64,000 nt of DNA from Kocuria tytonis (GTDB taxonomy: Bacteria > Actinomycetota > Actinomycetes > Actinomycetales > Micrococcaceae). The notes under the pieces are model-generated. The model was not told the DNA's origin, did not search any database, and saw only the letters and a program-made list of their open reading frames with translations. The stretch spans positions 124,001-188,000 of the forward strand of contig NZ_PNJG02000001.1 of NCBI RefSeq assembly GCF_003226895.2, read 5' to 3'. Made by a program: the position numbers and the translations under genes. Shown piece after piece: positions 1 through 6,127 of this stretch (the first letter of the stretch is position 1; each line of letters opens with the position of its first letter).

Positions 1-61
1 CCTGGGCCATGTAGCGGGGCACATTGATCAGTGGTCGCCGGAGAGCAGTGGTGATGTTCAC
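1..61 (-). CDS. Phage protein, C-terminus cut by window edge
   Basis: Twenty codons are visible, from a GTG start at 61 (peptide begins VNITTALRRP). The start is supported by a strong GGAGG ribosome site about 6 bases upstream and by a 4-bp GTGA overlap with the stop of the gene at 58-228. No function can be assigned from this fragment. Confidence 0.6.
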   Translation of the reverse strand, partial: MNITTALRRPLINVPRYMAQ

Positions 62-228
62 GATGCCCCCTCCTTCGTGTGGCGACCGATCGCGTAGATC
101 ACGGCGCCGCCGACAGCGGATGCGAGCCACGCGTAGTGCTTGTCGAGGTCGTGGCCCGGGTACAGCCACAGGGAGAGGATCGAGACGATGAACGTCGCCC
201 CACCCGCGAGCTCCATGAACCTGCTCAT
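58..228 (-). CDS. Small phage membrane protein, 56 aa
   Basis: An ATG start at 228 follows a GGGAGG ribosome site. The peptide has two hydrophobic stretches (about residues 7-23 and 36-47) separated by a short polar segment rich in Asp, Lys and His, then a charged C-terminus. It overlaps both neighbours by 4 bp, so it is translated as part of the leftward operon. Holins and other small phage membrane proteins look like this, but there is no family motif and the position in an early region does not particularly suggest lysis. I do not recognise it. Confidence 0.6.
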   Translation of the reverse strand: MSRFMELAGGATFIVSILSLWLYPGHDLDKHYAWLASAVGGAVIYAIGRHTKEGAS

Positions 229-449
229 GCGCCCTCCCTGGTTCGGTACGCGGTATGCGGCCGAGTCTTGGCGTTACCCCGGGCCGTCAGGATCACGCTC
301 GGCTGGTCCGTCCGTTCCGATGACAGGCGGGCCTCTATGGTCACTCCGTCCATGGCCTTCTCTGCGGCGTCCAGGAACGTCCGTAGGTTCGAGGCGGGCA
401 TGGGTGCTGGCAGTTCAGCTTCGAGGGTGAAGGTGGGTTCGGTGCTCAT
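225..449 (-). CDS. Hypothetical phage protein, 74 aa
   Basis: The ORF runs from an ATG at 449, which overlaps the previous stop as ATGA. The peptide is soluble and mixed in charge, with a short helical segment near residues 20-35 and a basic C-terminus. No motif is recognised. Its ribosome site (AGGAGGA) sits inside the last codons of the upstream gene at 446-634, in an 18-bp sequence found at two other junctions in this operon. Confidence 0.6.
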   Translation of the reverse strand: MSTEPTFTLEAELPAPMPASNLRTFLDAAEKAMDGVTIEARLSSERTDQPSVILTARGNAKTRPHTAYRTREGA

Positions 450-634
450 GCTTCCTCCTGCTCGTAGTGAGCCCAGTGCTCCCGAGGGTTTGCCCTGGAC
501 CCTGCCTCAGAAATCCACGCGCTCCGCCCGAACTTGTGGGCTGCGTGTTCGGCTTCGCGGCTCAACCAGTCACAGGTTGCGCAGTGCTGGTGTGCGGTCT
601 CGGTCATCTTGGTCTCGCTTTCGTTGGTGCTCAT
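446..634 (-). CDS. Hypothetical phage protein with MSTNESET leader, 62 aa
   Basis: The peptide starts MSTNESETKMTET and ends YEQEEA. Its first eight residues are shared with the product of 777-953. Its last residues, EQEEA, are shared with the products of 950-1156 and 1153-1665, because those codons double as the ribosome site of the next gene. It has one CxxC pair (CATC) near the N-terminus. An internal ATG (MTETAH) at 607 is an alternative start. No family is recognised. Confidence 0.55.
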   Translation of the reverse strand: MSTNESETKMTETAHQHCATCDWLSREAEHAAHKFGRSAWISEAGSRANPREHWAHYEQEEA

Positions 635-780
635 GATTCCCCCTGCTCGCGGTAGGGGTTGTCGATGCTGGGCACTTCACCGTCGAGCACGGCGTTGAGG
701 CGTGCCCATGCTGCGCCGTCCTCGTGGCCCTCGTCCCAGGCGCGGGCCATGTCCTCACGGGTGTAGGTGCGCTCAGTCAT
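631..780 (-). CDS. Hypothetical acidic phage protein, 49 aa
   Basis: The start chosen is the ATG at 780 (MTERTYTRED), which forms an ATGA overlap with the upstream stop at 777. A longer open frame upstream overlaps the real gene at 777-953 and is rejected. The peptide is acidic and resembles the short 'EDMARAWDEGxxDG' proteins common in actinophage early regions; that resemblance is from memory of such peptides and gives no function. Confidence 0.6.
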   Translation of the reverse strand: MTERTYTREDMARAWDEGHEDGAAWARLNAVLDGEVPSIDNPYREQGES

Positions 781-953
781 GCCGTGGCCTCCCCGTGCTC
801 GGGGCAGTCGGGGTTGTACTCGGTGCAGTCTCCGGGTTCGGGGATGCCGTAGTAGGTCCAGGGGTTCGGGTTCACCCAGCATTCGCAACCGTTGCCGACG
901 GTGTCCCACTCGGGTGTCTCAGTCATCTCAGTCTCGCTTTCGTTGGTGCTCAT
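777..953 (-). CDS. Cys/Trp-rich mini-protein, 58 aa (copy A of a duplicated module)
   Basis: After an MSTNESET leader the protein carries a compact module with four Cys and a WTYYGIPEPGDC core, ending NPDCPEHGE. The same module occurs in the product of 3527-3715 with only one substitution over about 33 residues; the DNA is 91 of 98 bases identical. The Cys spacing could bind zinc, but this is inference. Start ATG at 953 with the shared AGGAGGA junction; ATGA overlap at the 3' end with 631-780. Confidence 0.6.
   Translation of the reverse strand: MSTNESETEMTETPEWDTVGNGCECWVNPNPWTYYGIPEPGDCTEYNPDCPEHGEATA
793..890. repeat. 98-bp duplicated module, copy A
   Basis: Aligned by eye with 3552-3649 this segment is identical at 91 of 98 positions. 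It encodes the Cys/Trp-rich module described for 777-953. Confidence 0.85.
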
Positions 954-1156
954 GCTTCCTCCTGCTCTCGGGCGTTGAGCTCGTTCGCCCAGGCCAGGCC
1001 CGCGGCCAGGGCTTCGGCGTGCGTCGGGAAGCCTATGGGGGCGTTGGGGCGGAACACGACGGGCTCACCGTCTGCCCACACGCCCATGAGCCACTCCTGG
1101 TCCCCGAACTTCCATCGGTCCTTCCACACGTGGACTCGGTACTTCGGGCGGGTCAT
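950..1156 (-). CDS. Hypothetical phage protein, 68 aa
   Basis: The start chosen is the ATG at 1156 (MTRPKYRVHV), in ATGA overlap with the stop of the endonuclease gene at 1153; the open frame extends upstream but would overlap that gene. The product is Trp-rich (five Trp) and ends in EQEEA, whose codons form the ribosome site for 777-953. No family recognised; the size and compactness suggest a small globular domain. Confidence 0.6.
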   Translation of the reverse strand: MTRPKYRVHVWKDRWKFGDQEWLMGVWADGEPVVFRPNAPIGFPTHAEALAAGLAWANELNAREQEEA

Positions 1157-1665
1157 GCTTCCTCCTGCTCGTAGGGGTTCGGGGTGTCGCTGGGGCACCC
1201 CGTGATCTCCTCGCAGGTCTGGTGGAAGATGTCCGGCTTGGCGACACCGAATAAGTAATCCGATGCTCGCAGTAGCAAAGTAGGATCGTCACGGAAATGA
1301 CCGAGACCCTTATTGCATGGGGCACAGAGCATTCCACGCACTCGCCCCGTGCGGTGAGAATGGTCAACGCACAGATTCTCTTGGCTGCCGCAAATCACGC
1401 AAACCTTCGGGAGTGCGTCGTATTCGTGGCCCTCGAGACCATAGGCTGCCTTGACCTTATGTTTGCGTATGCGGTCCCGATTGCTCTCAACCCACGCTCG
1501 GTGCGCGGCCTTCGCCTTGTCAGTGTTCGAGGCGTAGTATGCCTTGGACTTAGCCGCGGAACACGTCTTGCACCATGATGTTGGTTGCCCCGCACGACGC
1601 CCTGATTTCTGTATGTAGAACGCCGTAAGCGGTTTTTCTTCCTGGCATTTAGGGCAGGTTTTCAC
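1153..1665 (-). CDS. Recombination endonuclease VII-like nuclease
   Basis: The 170-aa product has an N-terminal Cys cluster (CPKC near residue 4 and CKTC near 32) and a second one with the endonuclease VII signature: CVICG, then VDHSHRTGRVRGMLC, then CNKGLG and DDP. In T4 gp49 the equivalent zinc-bound fold with the DH and N residues cleaves Holliday junctions and branched DNA. Such genes occur in many phages both as resolvases and as free-standing homing-type nucleases. Start is GTG at 1665 with GAGGAGG upstream and a GTGA overlap with the previous gene. The coding sequence is visibly richer in A/T than its neighbours, a sign of recent acquisition. Confidence 0.85.
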   Translation of the reverse strand: MKTCPKCQEEKPLTAFYIQKSGRRAGQPTSWCKTCSAAKSKAYYASNTDKAKAAHRAWVESNRDRIRKHKVKAAYGLEGHEYDALPKVCVICGSQENLCVDHSHRTGRVRGMLCAPCNKGLGHFRDDPTLLLRASDYLFGVAKPDIFHQTCEEITGCPSDTPNPYEQEEA

Positions 1666-2039
1666 CTAGATACCTCCTCGTAAGACTCCGCAAAAACATG
1701 GGGCTTGCACGGGTAGAACTTGCCCGCGACGCCGCGGATCACGTAGTCCCCGGGATTCACCCAGTGGCCGCCTTCCAGGGTGGCGATCACCATGCGCCCG
1801 TCTCGCGGGTCGATGGTCACCCCGGATTCCGGCCACGGTTCCCGGCCCTCGATACGGGACAGGGGCTCGAAGCTCCCCGCCGTGTTGGACTCCACCCAGC
1901 TGTAGATGACATCGGCCTTTTCGGCTCGGGCGTAGCCGTCGCTGGAGGGGTCCACGCCCTCCGGGTACGGGAAGGGCATCCGCATGGCCTCCACCGCCAC
2001 GGGCTTCTTGCGGTACGTCTTCGGCTCGTGCTTGCTCAT
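1662..2039 (-). CDS. Conserved phage protein of the YRKKPV...PGDYVIRG family, 125 aa
   Basis: The N-terminus (YRKKPVAVEAMRM) and C-terminus (WVNPGDYVIRGVAGKFYPCKP, then FAESYEEV) match a family of short phage proteins that I know only as conserved hypotheticals. The middle is variable. Start ATG at 2039 gives an ATGA overlap with the preceding small ORF; a 145-aa version starting further upstream is less likely. Function unknown. Confidence 0.75.
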   Translation of the reverse strand: MSKHEPKTYRKKPVAVEAMRMPFPYPEGVDPSSDGYARAEKADVIYSWVESNTAGSFEPLSRIEGREPWPESGVTIDPRDGRMVIATLEGGHWVNPGDYVIRGVAGKFYPCKPHVFAESYEEVSR

Positions 2040-2137
2040 TCTTCGGTCTCGCTTTCGTCTGGTACCCACCCGTGGGCGGGTGCTTGGGTGACAGCCCACC
2101 GGGCCGCCACATGGGCTAGGAGGGTGGCGAGGGTCAT
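2036..2137 (-). CDS. Very short phage ORF, 33 aa
   Basis: MTLATLLAHV to the C-terminal DESETEE. Support comes from a GGAAGGA ribosome site nine bases upstream and from perfect ATGA overlaps at both ends, which continues the pattern of the operon. The codons for ESETE repeat a 14-bp sequence (ACGAAAGCGAGACC on the minus strand) that elsewhere encodes the MSTNESET leaders. Its function is unknown and it may mainly maintain translational coupling. Confidence 0.45.
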   Translation of the reverse strand: MTLATLLAHVAARWAVTQAPAHGWVPDESETEE

Positions 2138-2361
2138 GGGGTGGTGTCCTTCCGGGTGCGGTGCCGGTAATGGCCGGAGGGGAGGTAACGCCAGCCCGTG
2201 CGGCGCTGGTGGACCTCCATGGCCTGGGATGCCGCGTGTAAAGCTGCGGGGTCGAGGCGCATGGCCAGCGTGGCCTTTGCCGCCAGCCGGTCAGCTTCTT
2301 TCGCTGCGGGCCGCTCGTTCTCGGGCACGTCGTGGATGGTGTCGTACAGGGTCTTGGTCAT
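2134..2361 (-). CDS. Hypothetical phage protein, 75 aa
   Basis: Start ATG at 2361 (MTKTLYDTIHDVPEN) with an ATGA overlap on the stop of the upstream gene; a longer reading upstream runs through that gene and is rejected. An Ala-rich helix (about residues 19-50) is followed by a basic tail (GHYRHRTRKD). The predicted shape is a small helical protein that may bind nucleic acid. No recognised family. Confidence 0.6.
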   Translation of the reverse strand: MTKTLYDTIHDVPENERPAAKEADRLAAKATLAMRLDPAALHAASQAMEVHQRRTGWRYLPSGHYRHRTRKDTTP

Positions 2362-2693
2362 GGTTGTCCTCGTTTCGGGTTGGGGTGGCAGTCCCACCAG
2401 TGCAGGTCGCCCAAGATATTGGGGCAGCGGTAGTGCATCTTCTCGGTCTCGTGGGCGGCGATCCGACGGCGGGCCGGGATGTCGTACCAGCGCACCGGCC
2501 ACCAGTCCCACTCAGGGCGAACGATGCTTGCCACGTGGCGAACCTTCCACCAGCGTCCGCAGGTGGGGCATTCCCATAGGGTGCTCTCTCCGTAGACCTC
2601 GGATAGCCGGGTGCCGCAGTCCGGGGCTTGGCATTCGTGTGGGCTGGGTCGCTCGGGCTTAGGCCGTGGCGGGGGCGGCGGGAGGATCGTCAT
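2358..2693 (-). CDS. Trp-rich Cys4 zinc-ribbon-like phage protein, 111 aa
   Basis: After a Pro-rich start (MTILPPPPPRPKPERP) come two Cys pairs, CQAPDC and CPTC, spaced as in a zinc ribbon (about residues 21-52). The Trp-rich rest includes RWWKV, EWDWWPVRWYD and LHWWDCHPNP. This suggests a metal-stabilised domain, perhaps for nucleic-acid or protein contact; no named family is recognised. Start ATG at 2693 in ATGA overlap with the membrane peptide gene upstream. Confidence 0.6.
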   Translation of the reverse strand: MTILPPPPPRPKPERPSPHECQAPDCGTRLSEVYGESTLWECPTCGRWWKVRHVASIVRPEWDWWPVRWYDIPARRRIAAHETEKMHYRCPNILGDLHWWDCHPNPKRGQP

Positions 2694-2815
2694 GCCCTCA
2701 CCCCGTCCCGCCAGTCCGTCCACAGGGACCAGCCCACCAGCAGGGCCACCATGCCTGACATGGTCAGGCACACGACGGCACCCGTGGCGGCGTAGATCAG
2801 AACAGCGGCGAGCAT
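2690..2815 (-). CDS. Single-span phage membrane peptide, 41 aa
   Basis: MLAAVLIYAATGAVVCLT through MVALLVGWSLW is almost wholly hydrophobic and is followed by a charged DWRDGVRA tail. It could form one long or two short membrane helices. A strong GAGGAGGAGG ribosome site precedes the ATG. Neither its size nor its position identifies a function. Confidence 0.6.
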   Translation of the reverse strand: MLAAVLIYAATGAVVCLTMSGMVALLVGWSLWTDWRDGVRA

Positions 2816-3156
2816 GACGCCTCCTCCTCGATGGGTTCCAGGTGCATCCCCGTGTTGCCCGTGTTCTTCACGAGCCGGTGGGTGGCGAGGGGCGCCAGGG
2901 GCTCCCCGGCCTCGTGGCGGCGCTTCGCCTCCATCAGCGTGTCCCACGACCACTCGCGGGTGTCCGCGTCGAGCGGGCGCACGTCCCCCTGCCCGTGTGC
3001 CAGCACCGGGTTCCACCCCAAGCCCAGCATCCTCGTGTTGAACCGGCCCACCGGGGCGAACTTGCACCGGTAGTCGGCCACGAGCACCTCGATGCTGTTC
3101 ACGGCGGACCCGTAGAGCACGGCGCGCTCCCCGCGCTGAGGTTGGTAGTCGGTCAT
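2797..3156 (-). CDS. Hypothetical phage protein, 119 aa
   Basis: ATG at 3156 in ATGA overlap with the nuclease gene upstream. The middle (about residues 25-60) has LVADYRCKFAPVGRFN and GWNPVLAHGQGDVRPLD, and a charged segment follows. The last 19 bases overlap the membrane peptide gene at 2690-2815. No motif is recognised. Confidence 0.6.
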   Translation of the reverse strand: MTDYQPQRGERAVLYGSAVNSIEVLVADYRCKFAPVGRFNTRMLGLGWNPVLAHGQGDVRPLDADTREWSWDTLMEAKRRHEAGEPLAPLATHRLVKNTGNTGMHLEPIEEEASCSPLF

Positions 3157-3530
3157 GATGTCTCCTTGGGGGTTGTGCCGCCGAGCAGCGTCACGAGGTC
3201 GTCAACGGTCATCAGCACGTACTGGGCACCCGGGGCGGTGGTGCCGCGGCGCTTCGCCACGACCACACCCACAGCGGCGCCGTCGTTGTCGCGTTCGGTG
3301 TGGGCTTCCCGGATCCACTGCGGGGGTTGCAGGCGCCCGCCGTAGTCCTTGCACTCCAGGACCACGCGGTTCCCGTCCCGGTCGCGGACACCGCCAATGT
3401 CGCCGCGATCTTTGGAACCTCCTAGCCTGCGACGCTCGATCCGGTCGTCCAGGGTGGCGGCCAGGTAGTCCGCCACCAGCCGTTCGAATGAGGCCCCGGC
3501 GGCCTTCGCGCTTGCCCTGCTGCGGGTCAT
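3153..3530 (-). CDS. PDDEXK-type nuclease, Holliday-junction-resolvase-like, 125 aa
   Basis: The residues expected of the PDDEXK core are present in order: an N-terminal Glu in ASFERLVADYL, then the Asp of KDRGDIGGV, then VVLECKDYGG, which supplies the ExK pair. Small phage proteins of this build are usually annotated as Holliday junction resolvases or generic nucleases, and the recombination neighbours (ERF, endonuclease VII) fit. Start ATG at 3530 (MTRSRASAKAAG). The gene at 3527-3715 begins with a near copy of this N-terminus. Confidence 0.7.
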   Translation of the reverse strand: MTRSRASAKAAGASFERLVADYLAATLDDRIERRRLGGSKDRGDIGGVRDRDGNRVVLECKDYGGRLQPPQWIREAHTERDNDGAAVGVVVAKRRGTTAPGAQYVLMTVDDLVTLLGGTTPKETS

Positions 3531-3715
3531 GCTGTTCCCTCCCGGGTCTCTCCGTGCTCGGGGCAATCGGGGTTGTACTCGATGCAGTCTCCAGGTTCGG
3601 GGATCCCGTAGTAGGTCCAGGGGTTCGGGTTTACCCAACATTCGCAGCCACCGCCGGCGATCTCCCATTCGCAACTGTTCCCGGCGGCCTTCGCCGTGGC
3701 CCGGCTGCGGGTCAC
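3527..3715 (-). CDS. Cys/Trp-rich mini-protein, 62 aa (copy B, chimeric N-terminus)
   Basis: The N-terminal twelve residues (VTRSRATAKAAG) nearly duplicate the start of the adjacent nuclease. The rest is copy B of the Cys/Trp module seen at 777-953 (GGGCECW, then WTYYGIPEPGDC, then NPDCPEHGE). The gene looks like a fusion of two operon segments. GTG start at 3715 gives a GTGA overlap with 3712-3987. Confidence 0.6.
   Translation of the reverse strand: MTRSRATAKAAGNSCEWEIAGGGCECWVNPNPWTYYGIPEPGDCIEYNPDCPEHGETREGTA
3552..3649. repeat. 98-bp duplicated module, copy B
   Basis: Matches 793-890 at 91 of 98 bases in the same orientation. The two copies are about 2.7 kb apart within the same operon. 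Confidence 0.85.
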
Positions 3716-3987
3716 CGGGCGCCCCCGAACAGGTCCTCGACGTCGAGCAGCGCGGTCGCGCACCGCCCGTCGAGCAGGGTCGCCGCGGCGCGCAGCACCT
3801 CGGCGGTCAGCTCGCACCCGTGGTCCTGGAAGTGGATCAGGGTGGTGGCGCCGTCGTAGACGACGGTGCCGAGCACGTGGCCGCGGCCGTCCGGGCCGGT
3901 CATGAGGATCTTTGTGGCCTCGCCGTCCTCGATGGTCGTGAGCGCCGTGCCGGCGGGGGTGGTGGTGGATCGGATCTCGGTTCTCAT
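3712..3987 (-). CDS. Hypothetical phage protein, 91 aa
   Basis: ATG at 3987 follows AGGAGTTCCC. The sequence alternates short strands (KILMTGPDG, GTVVYDGATTLIHFQDHG) and ends in a helix with LTAEVLRAAATLLDG, so it is a small alpha/beta protein. No family is recognised. It is the first gene after one of the few real gaps in the operon, which contains an 18-bp operator copy at 4002-4019. Confidence 0.6.
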   Translation of the reverse strand: MRTEIRSTTTPAGTALTTIEDGEATKILMTGPDGRGHVLGTVVYDGATTLIHFQDHGCELTAEVLRAAATLLDGRCATALLDVEDLFGGAR

Positions 3988-4001
3988 GGGAACTCCTGGG
4001 G

Positions 4002-4019
4002 TGACTCTAACTGTGGTCA
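4002..4019 (+). promoter_or_regulatory. Phage 18-bp operator copy 1
   Basis: TGACTCTAACTGTGGTCA, in the 60-bp gap between 3987 and 4048. It matches the reverse complement of the operator at 11208-11225 at 16 of 18 positions. I see no clear -10 box beside it, so it may block elongation rather than initiation. Confidence 0.7.
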
Positions 4020-4047
4020 GAATGGCGTGAGGTTGCCCGCTCCGGGC

Positions 4048-4233
4048 CTAGCAGGGCGGTTCCGGGTGGTAGCGCCCCCGGTGGTTCCAGATCGCCCTGC
4101 GGGCCGTTTCCATGGCCCTGTGCCAGGACCAGTGCGCGGCGACGAGCTGCCAGCCGGTGCCCTGCTGGAACATGAACACATCCCAGGCGCACGTGGTCCG
4201 GGGGTTCTTGCGGATGCGGATCCAGGGGGTCAC
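4048..4233 (-). CDS. Hypothetical phage protein, 61 aa
   Basis: GTG at 4233 (VTPWIRIRKN) overlaps the upstream stop as GTGA. The peptide is rich in Trp and His (AWDVFMFQQGTGWQLVAAHW, then HRAMETARRAIW) and basic. It is probably a small helical DNA-associated protein, but nothing identifies it. Alternative longer starts at 4317 or 4345 would run inside the preceding gene. Confidence 0.55.
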   Translation of the reverse strand: MTPWIRIRKNPRTTCAWDVFMFQQGTGWQLVAAHWSWHRAMETARRAIWNHRGRYHPEPPC

Positions 4234-4814
4234 GGGACACGATCCCACGGGCCGTCGAACGGGTACCGGTTTCCCACCAGTCCCATCCATCCCATGGTGA
4301 AGGAGTGGTATCCCCATTGCCCGTCACGAGATGACCAGACGGCACCTTTGCGGTCCCGCCACCGTTGCTCGCGCAGGTGGGTGTCGTCCTCGGGCCATTC
4401 CTCGATTCGTTCCGGCACCACGGGGGTCTCGGTAACCTGCTCGGGGACCGTCCAGGACGGGGTTGCGTCGATCACAACCACCGAACCCATGTCACATAGA
4501 TCGGTCCAGGCGTACCTTTTCCCATCAAGCCTGGCCTTCCAAGATCGTCGCCCCCCATGGCTGAGCAGAAACTCATGTCCGTCCGCCACGACCCGCGCCC
4601 CGAACGCGGTGGGTTCCTCCACCGGCGGCTCGGCCAGGACCGTGACCAGGGAGTCGCTGGGGATGTATCCATCCCCGCCCTCTGAGGAACGCAAGTACAG
4701 CGCATCCGTGGACAGGAAGGTTGTCTTGCTGACCGTGCACTCGTGCGTGAGGCCCTTGACTTCCCACCGGATTGTCATGCCGGGCTTGACCTCACTGGCC
4801 TTTATCTGCTTCAT
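4230..4814 (-). CDS. Hypothetical phage protein, 194 aa
   Basis: Start ATG at 4814 (MKQIKASEVKPG) in ATGA overlap with the next gene upstream, preceded by GGAGAA. The N-terminal 75 residues look like a small beta barrel (MTIRWEVKGLTHECTV and later strands). The C-terminal half is Trp-rich with a WPEDDTHLREQRWRD segment. No family recognised; it is among the longer unknowns of the operon. Confidence 0.6.
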   Translation of the reverse strand: MKQIKASEVKPGMTIRWEVKGLTHECTVSKTTFLSTDALYLRSSEGGDGYIPSDSLVTVLAEPPVEEPTAFGARVVADGHEFLLSHGGRRSWKARLDGKRYAWTDLCDMGSVVVIDATPSWTVPEQVTETPVVPERIEEWPEDDTHLREQRWRDRKGAVWSSRDGQWGYHSFTMGWMGLVGNRYPFDGPWDRVP

Positions 4815-5293
4815 GATGCGTTCTCCTTCTCGCTGAGTCCGGTCAGGTGCCGGATGGTGGCCTGCGCGGCCTGGTAGGTGCGCCACCGGTCCAGGGCGGC
4901 ATCAGTGAAGGCGGCCCCGGCGCGGCCGGGGATAGACAGCTCGCCGTGGTCGAGCGGCGGCTCCGGGGTCTCGAACTCGGGCGCGAGGCGGGTGACCGTG
5001 GCCCGTGCCCGTTCGAGGCGCCGGCGGCGGTTCCACTCACGGACCCGGGCGGCCGCCTCGGGATCCCGTCGCGGCCGGGGCGCGGGAGGCGGGGCCTGGT
5101 GGTCCTGCGGGTTCCGTGCGTGCTCCATGCGCAGCTCCATCTCCGTCACCCGCTGCTCGGCCAGGGCGATCACCCACGGCTGCACCGTGGTGCCACCGGG
5201 GCCGGCGAAGTCCGCCAGCTGCTCGTGGACCTCTCGCGCCTGGGCGAGCTCCGCTTCCAGCTGCTCCAACGCGGTGCTGGTGGCCGTGCTCAT
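4811..5293 (-). CDS. Coiled-coil phage protein, 160 aa
   Basis: Residues 5-65 form a heptad-like helix (LEQLEAELAQAREVHEQLAD, later LAEQRVTEMELRM). A Pro/Arg-rich linker (PPPAPRPRRD) and a basic helical segment with REWNRRRRLERAR follow. This architecture suits a DNA-bound or oligomeric accessory protein. It is coupled to the HTH gene upstream by an ATGA overlap. Function unknown. Confidence 0.55.
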   Translation of the reverse strand: MSTATSTALEQLEAELAQAREVHEQLADFAGPGGTTVQPWVIALAEQRVTEMELRMEHARNPQDHQAPPPAPRPRRDPEAAARVREWNRRRRLERARATVTRLAPEFETPEPPLDHGELSIPGRAGAAFTDAALDRWRTYQAAQATIRHLTGLSEKENAS

Positions 5294-5496
5294 TCGTCCG
5301 CCCCTCCGGTGGCGGGCTCACGGTTCTCTCGCTCCCACGCGAGCACGCCCTCGAGGGGGAAGCGGATCTGCCGGCCAGCGCGGAACGACGGGGGAGCAGT
5401 GCCGCGCTTGCGCCAGTTATGCACGGTCGTCTCCGTCACGCGGTACCTCGCGGCGAGCTCCTCGACCGTGAGGAAGGTGGGGGTGGTGGGTTCCAT
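5290..5496 (-). CDS. Excisionase-like MerR/HTH_17 DNA-binding protein, 68 aa
   Basis: The product has the short helix-turn-helix pattern of HTH_17 proteins: FLTVEELAARYRVTETTVHNWRKRG, here at residues 8-32, followed by a winged GRQIRFPLEGVLAWE. Such proteins act as excisionases or small transcription factors in phages and integrative elements. The ATG at 5496 has AAGGAGA eight bases upstream. The gene has its own candidate promoter and operator at 5541-5571, so it may be regulated separately within the lytic operon. Confidence 0.75.
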   Translation of the reverse strand: MEPTTPTFLTVEELAARYRVTETTVHNWRKRGTAPPSFRAGRQIRFPLEGVLAWERENREPATGGADE

Positions 5497-5540
5497 GGGG
5501 TCTCCTTGTCGTGCTCGGGGCTTGCCGCCCCAGTGAGTCC

Positions 5541-5546
5541 AATATA
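5541..5546 (-). promoter_or_regulatory. Candidate extended -10 for the internal leftward promoter
   Basis: On the minus strand this reads TGCTATATT, an extended -10 (TATATT) with a TG one base upstream. No good -35 hexamer is visible; the -35 region falls inside the operator at 5554-5571. Initiation would be near 5533, giving a leader of roughly 37 bases to the HTH gene at 5496. Confidence 0.45.
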
Positions 5547-5553
5547 GCACTAA

Positions 5554-5571
5554 TGAATCTAACTATGGTCA
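5554..5571 (+). promoter_or_regulatory. Phage 18-bp operator copy 2
   Basis: TGAATCTAACTATGGTCA, 17 of 18 identical to the reverse complement of the early-promoter operator at 11208-11225. It lies just upstream of the TATATT box, so a repressor bound here would block that promoter. Confidence 0.75.
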
Positions 5572-5581
5572 CATTGGGGGA

Positions 5582-6127
5582 CTACTTCCCCAGGGCCCCG
5601 AACCCCGGGTCCTCCAACGCCTCCCGCACCCGAGCGAACCGCGGATCCATCTCAGGATCCTCATCCCACGGCTGCACCGCCCCGCCGGCCACCTTCCGGC
5701 CGTACTCCGCGACCCGCGACCGGTACGCCGTCACCGCCCGCGGCTGCGACTCGTACTCCGCCCGAGCATGCGGCGGCAACGACGCCAGCAGCTTCTCACG
5801 CTGCGCCCGCTTCCGGCCCAAGATCTCCTCCAGCTCCTGGCCCTCCATCGCCCGCAGGTACGAGTCCAGGGACAGCAGGGACCGGACCGTCTGCTCCCGC
5901 TCCGCCTTGAGCTCCTCCCACACCTTCGCCGCGTGCCCCGGCTGCAGCACCAGCATCTGCGGCTGCGCGTACAGGGCCTTCAAGATGTACCGGGCCTCCC
6001 GGAACGGCACGTCCTCGAGTACGGCCTGCCACGCCGAGGCCATCACCCCCTGGTCGTCCAGGGGCTTGATGCGCCCGTCGATGGCCATCGCCATGGCGTG
6101 GAACTGCGCGGTCTCCGTGACGTTCAC
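5582..6127 (-). CDS. Probable phage helicase loader (G39P/P-like), 181 aa
   Basis: GTG at 6127 (VNVTETAQFH) overlaps the stop of the initiator gene as GTGA. The N-terminal 70 residues are helical (FHAMAMAIDGRIKPLDDQ, then AWQAVLEDVPFREARYILKA), the layout of small phage loader proteins related to G39P, where an all-helical N-terminus precedes a charged helical tail. The position straight after an O-like initiator matches the lambda O-P order. The family call is inference from layout, as no strict motif exists. Confidence 0.5.
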   Translation of the reverse strand: MNVTETAQFHAMAMAIDGRIKPLDDQGVMASAWQAVLEDVPFREARYILKALYAQPQMLVLQPGHAAKVWEELKAEREQTVRSLLSLDSYLRAMEGQELEEILGRKRAQREKLLASLPPHARAEYESQPRAVTAYRSRVAEYGRKVAGGAVQPWDEDPEMDPRFARVREALEDPGFGALGK

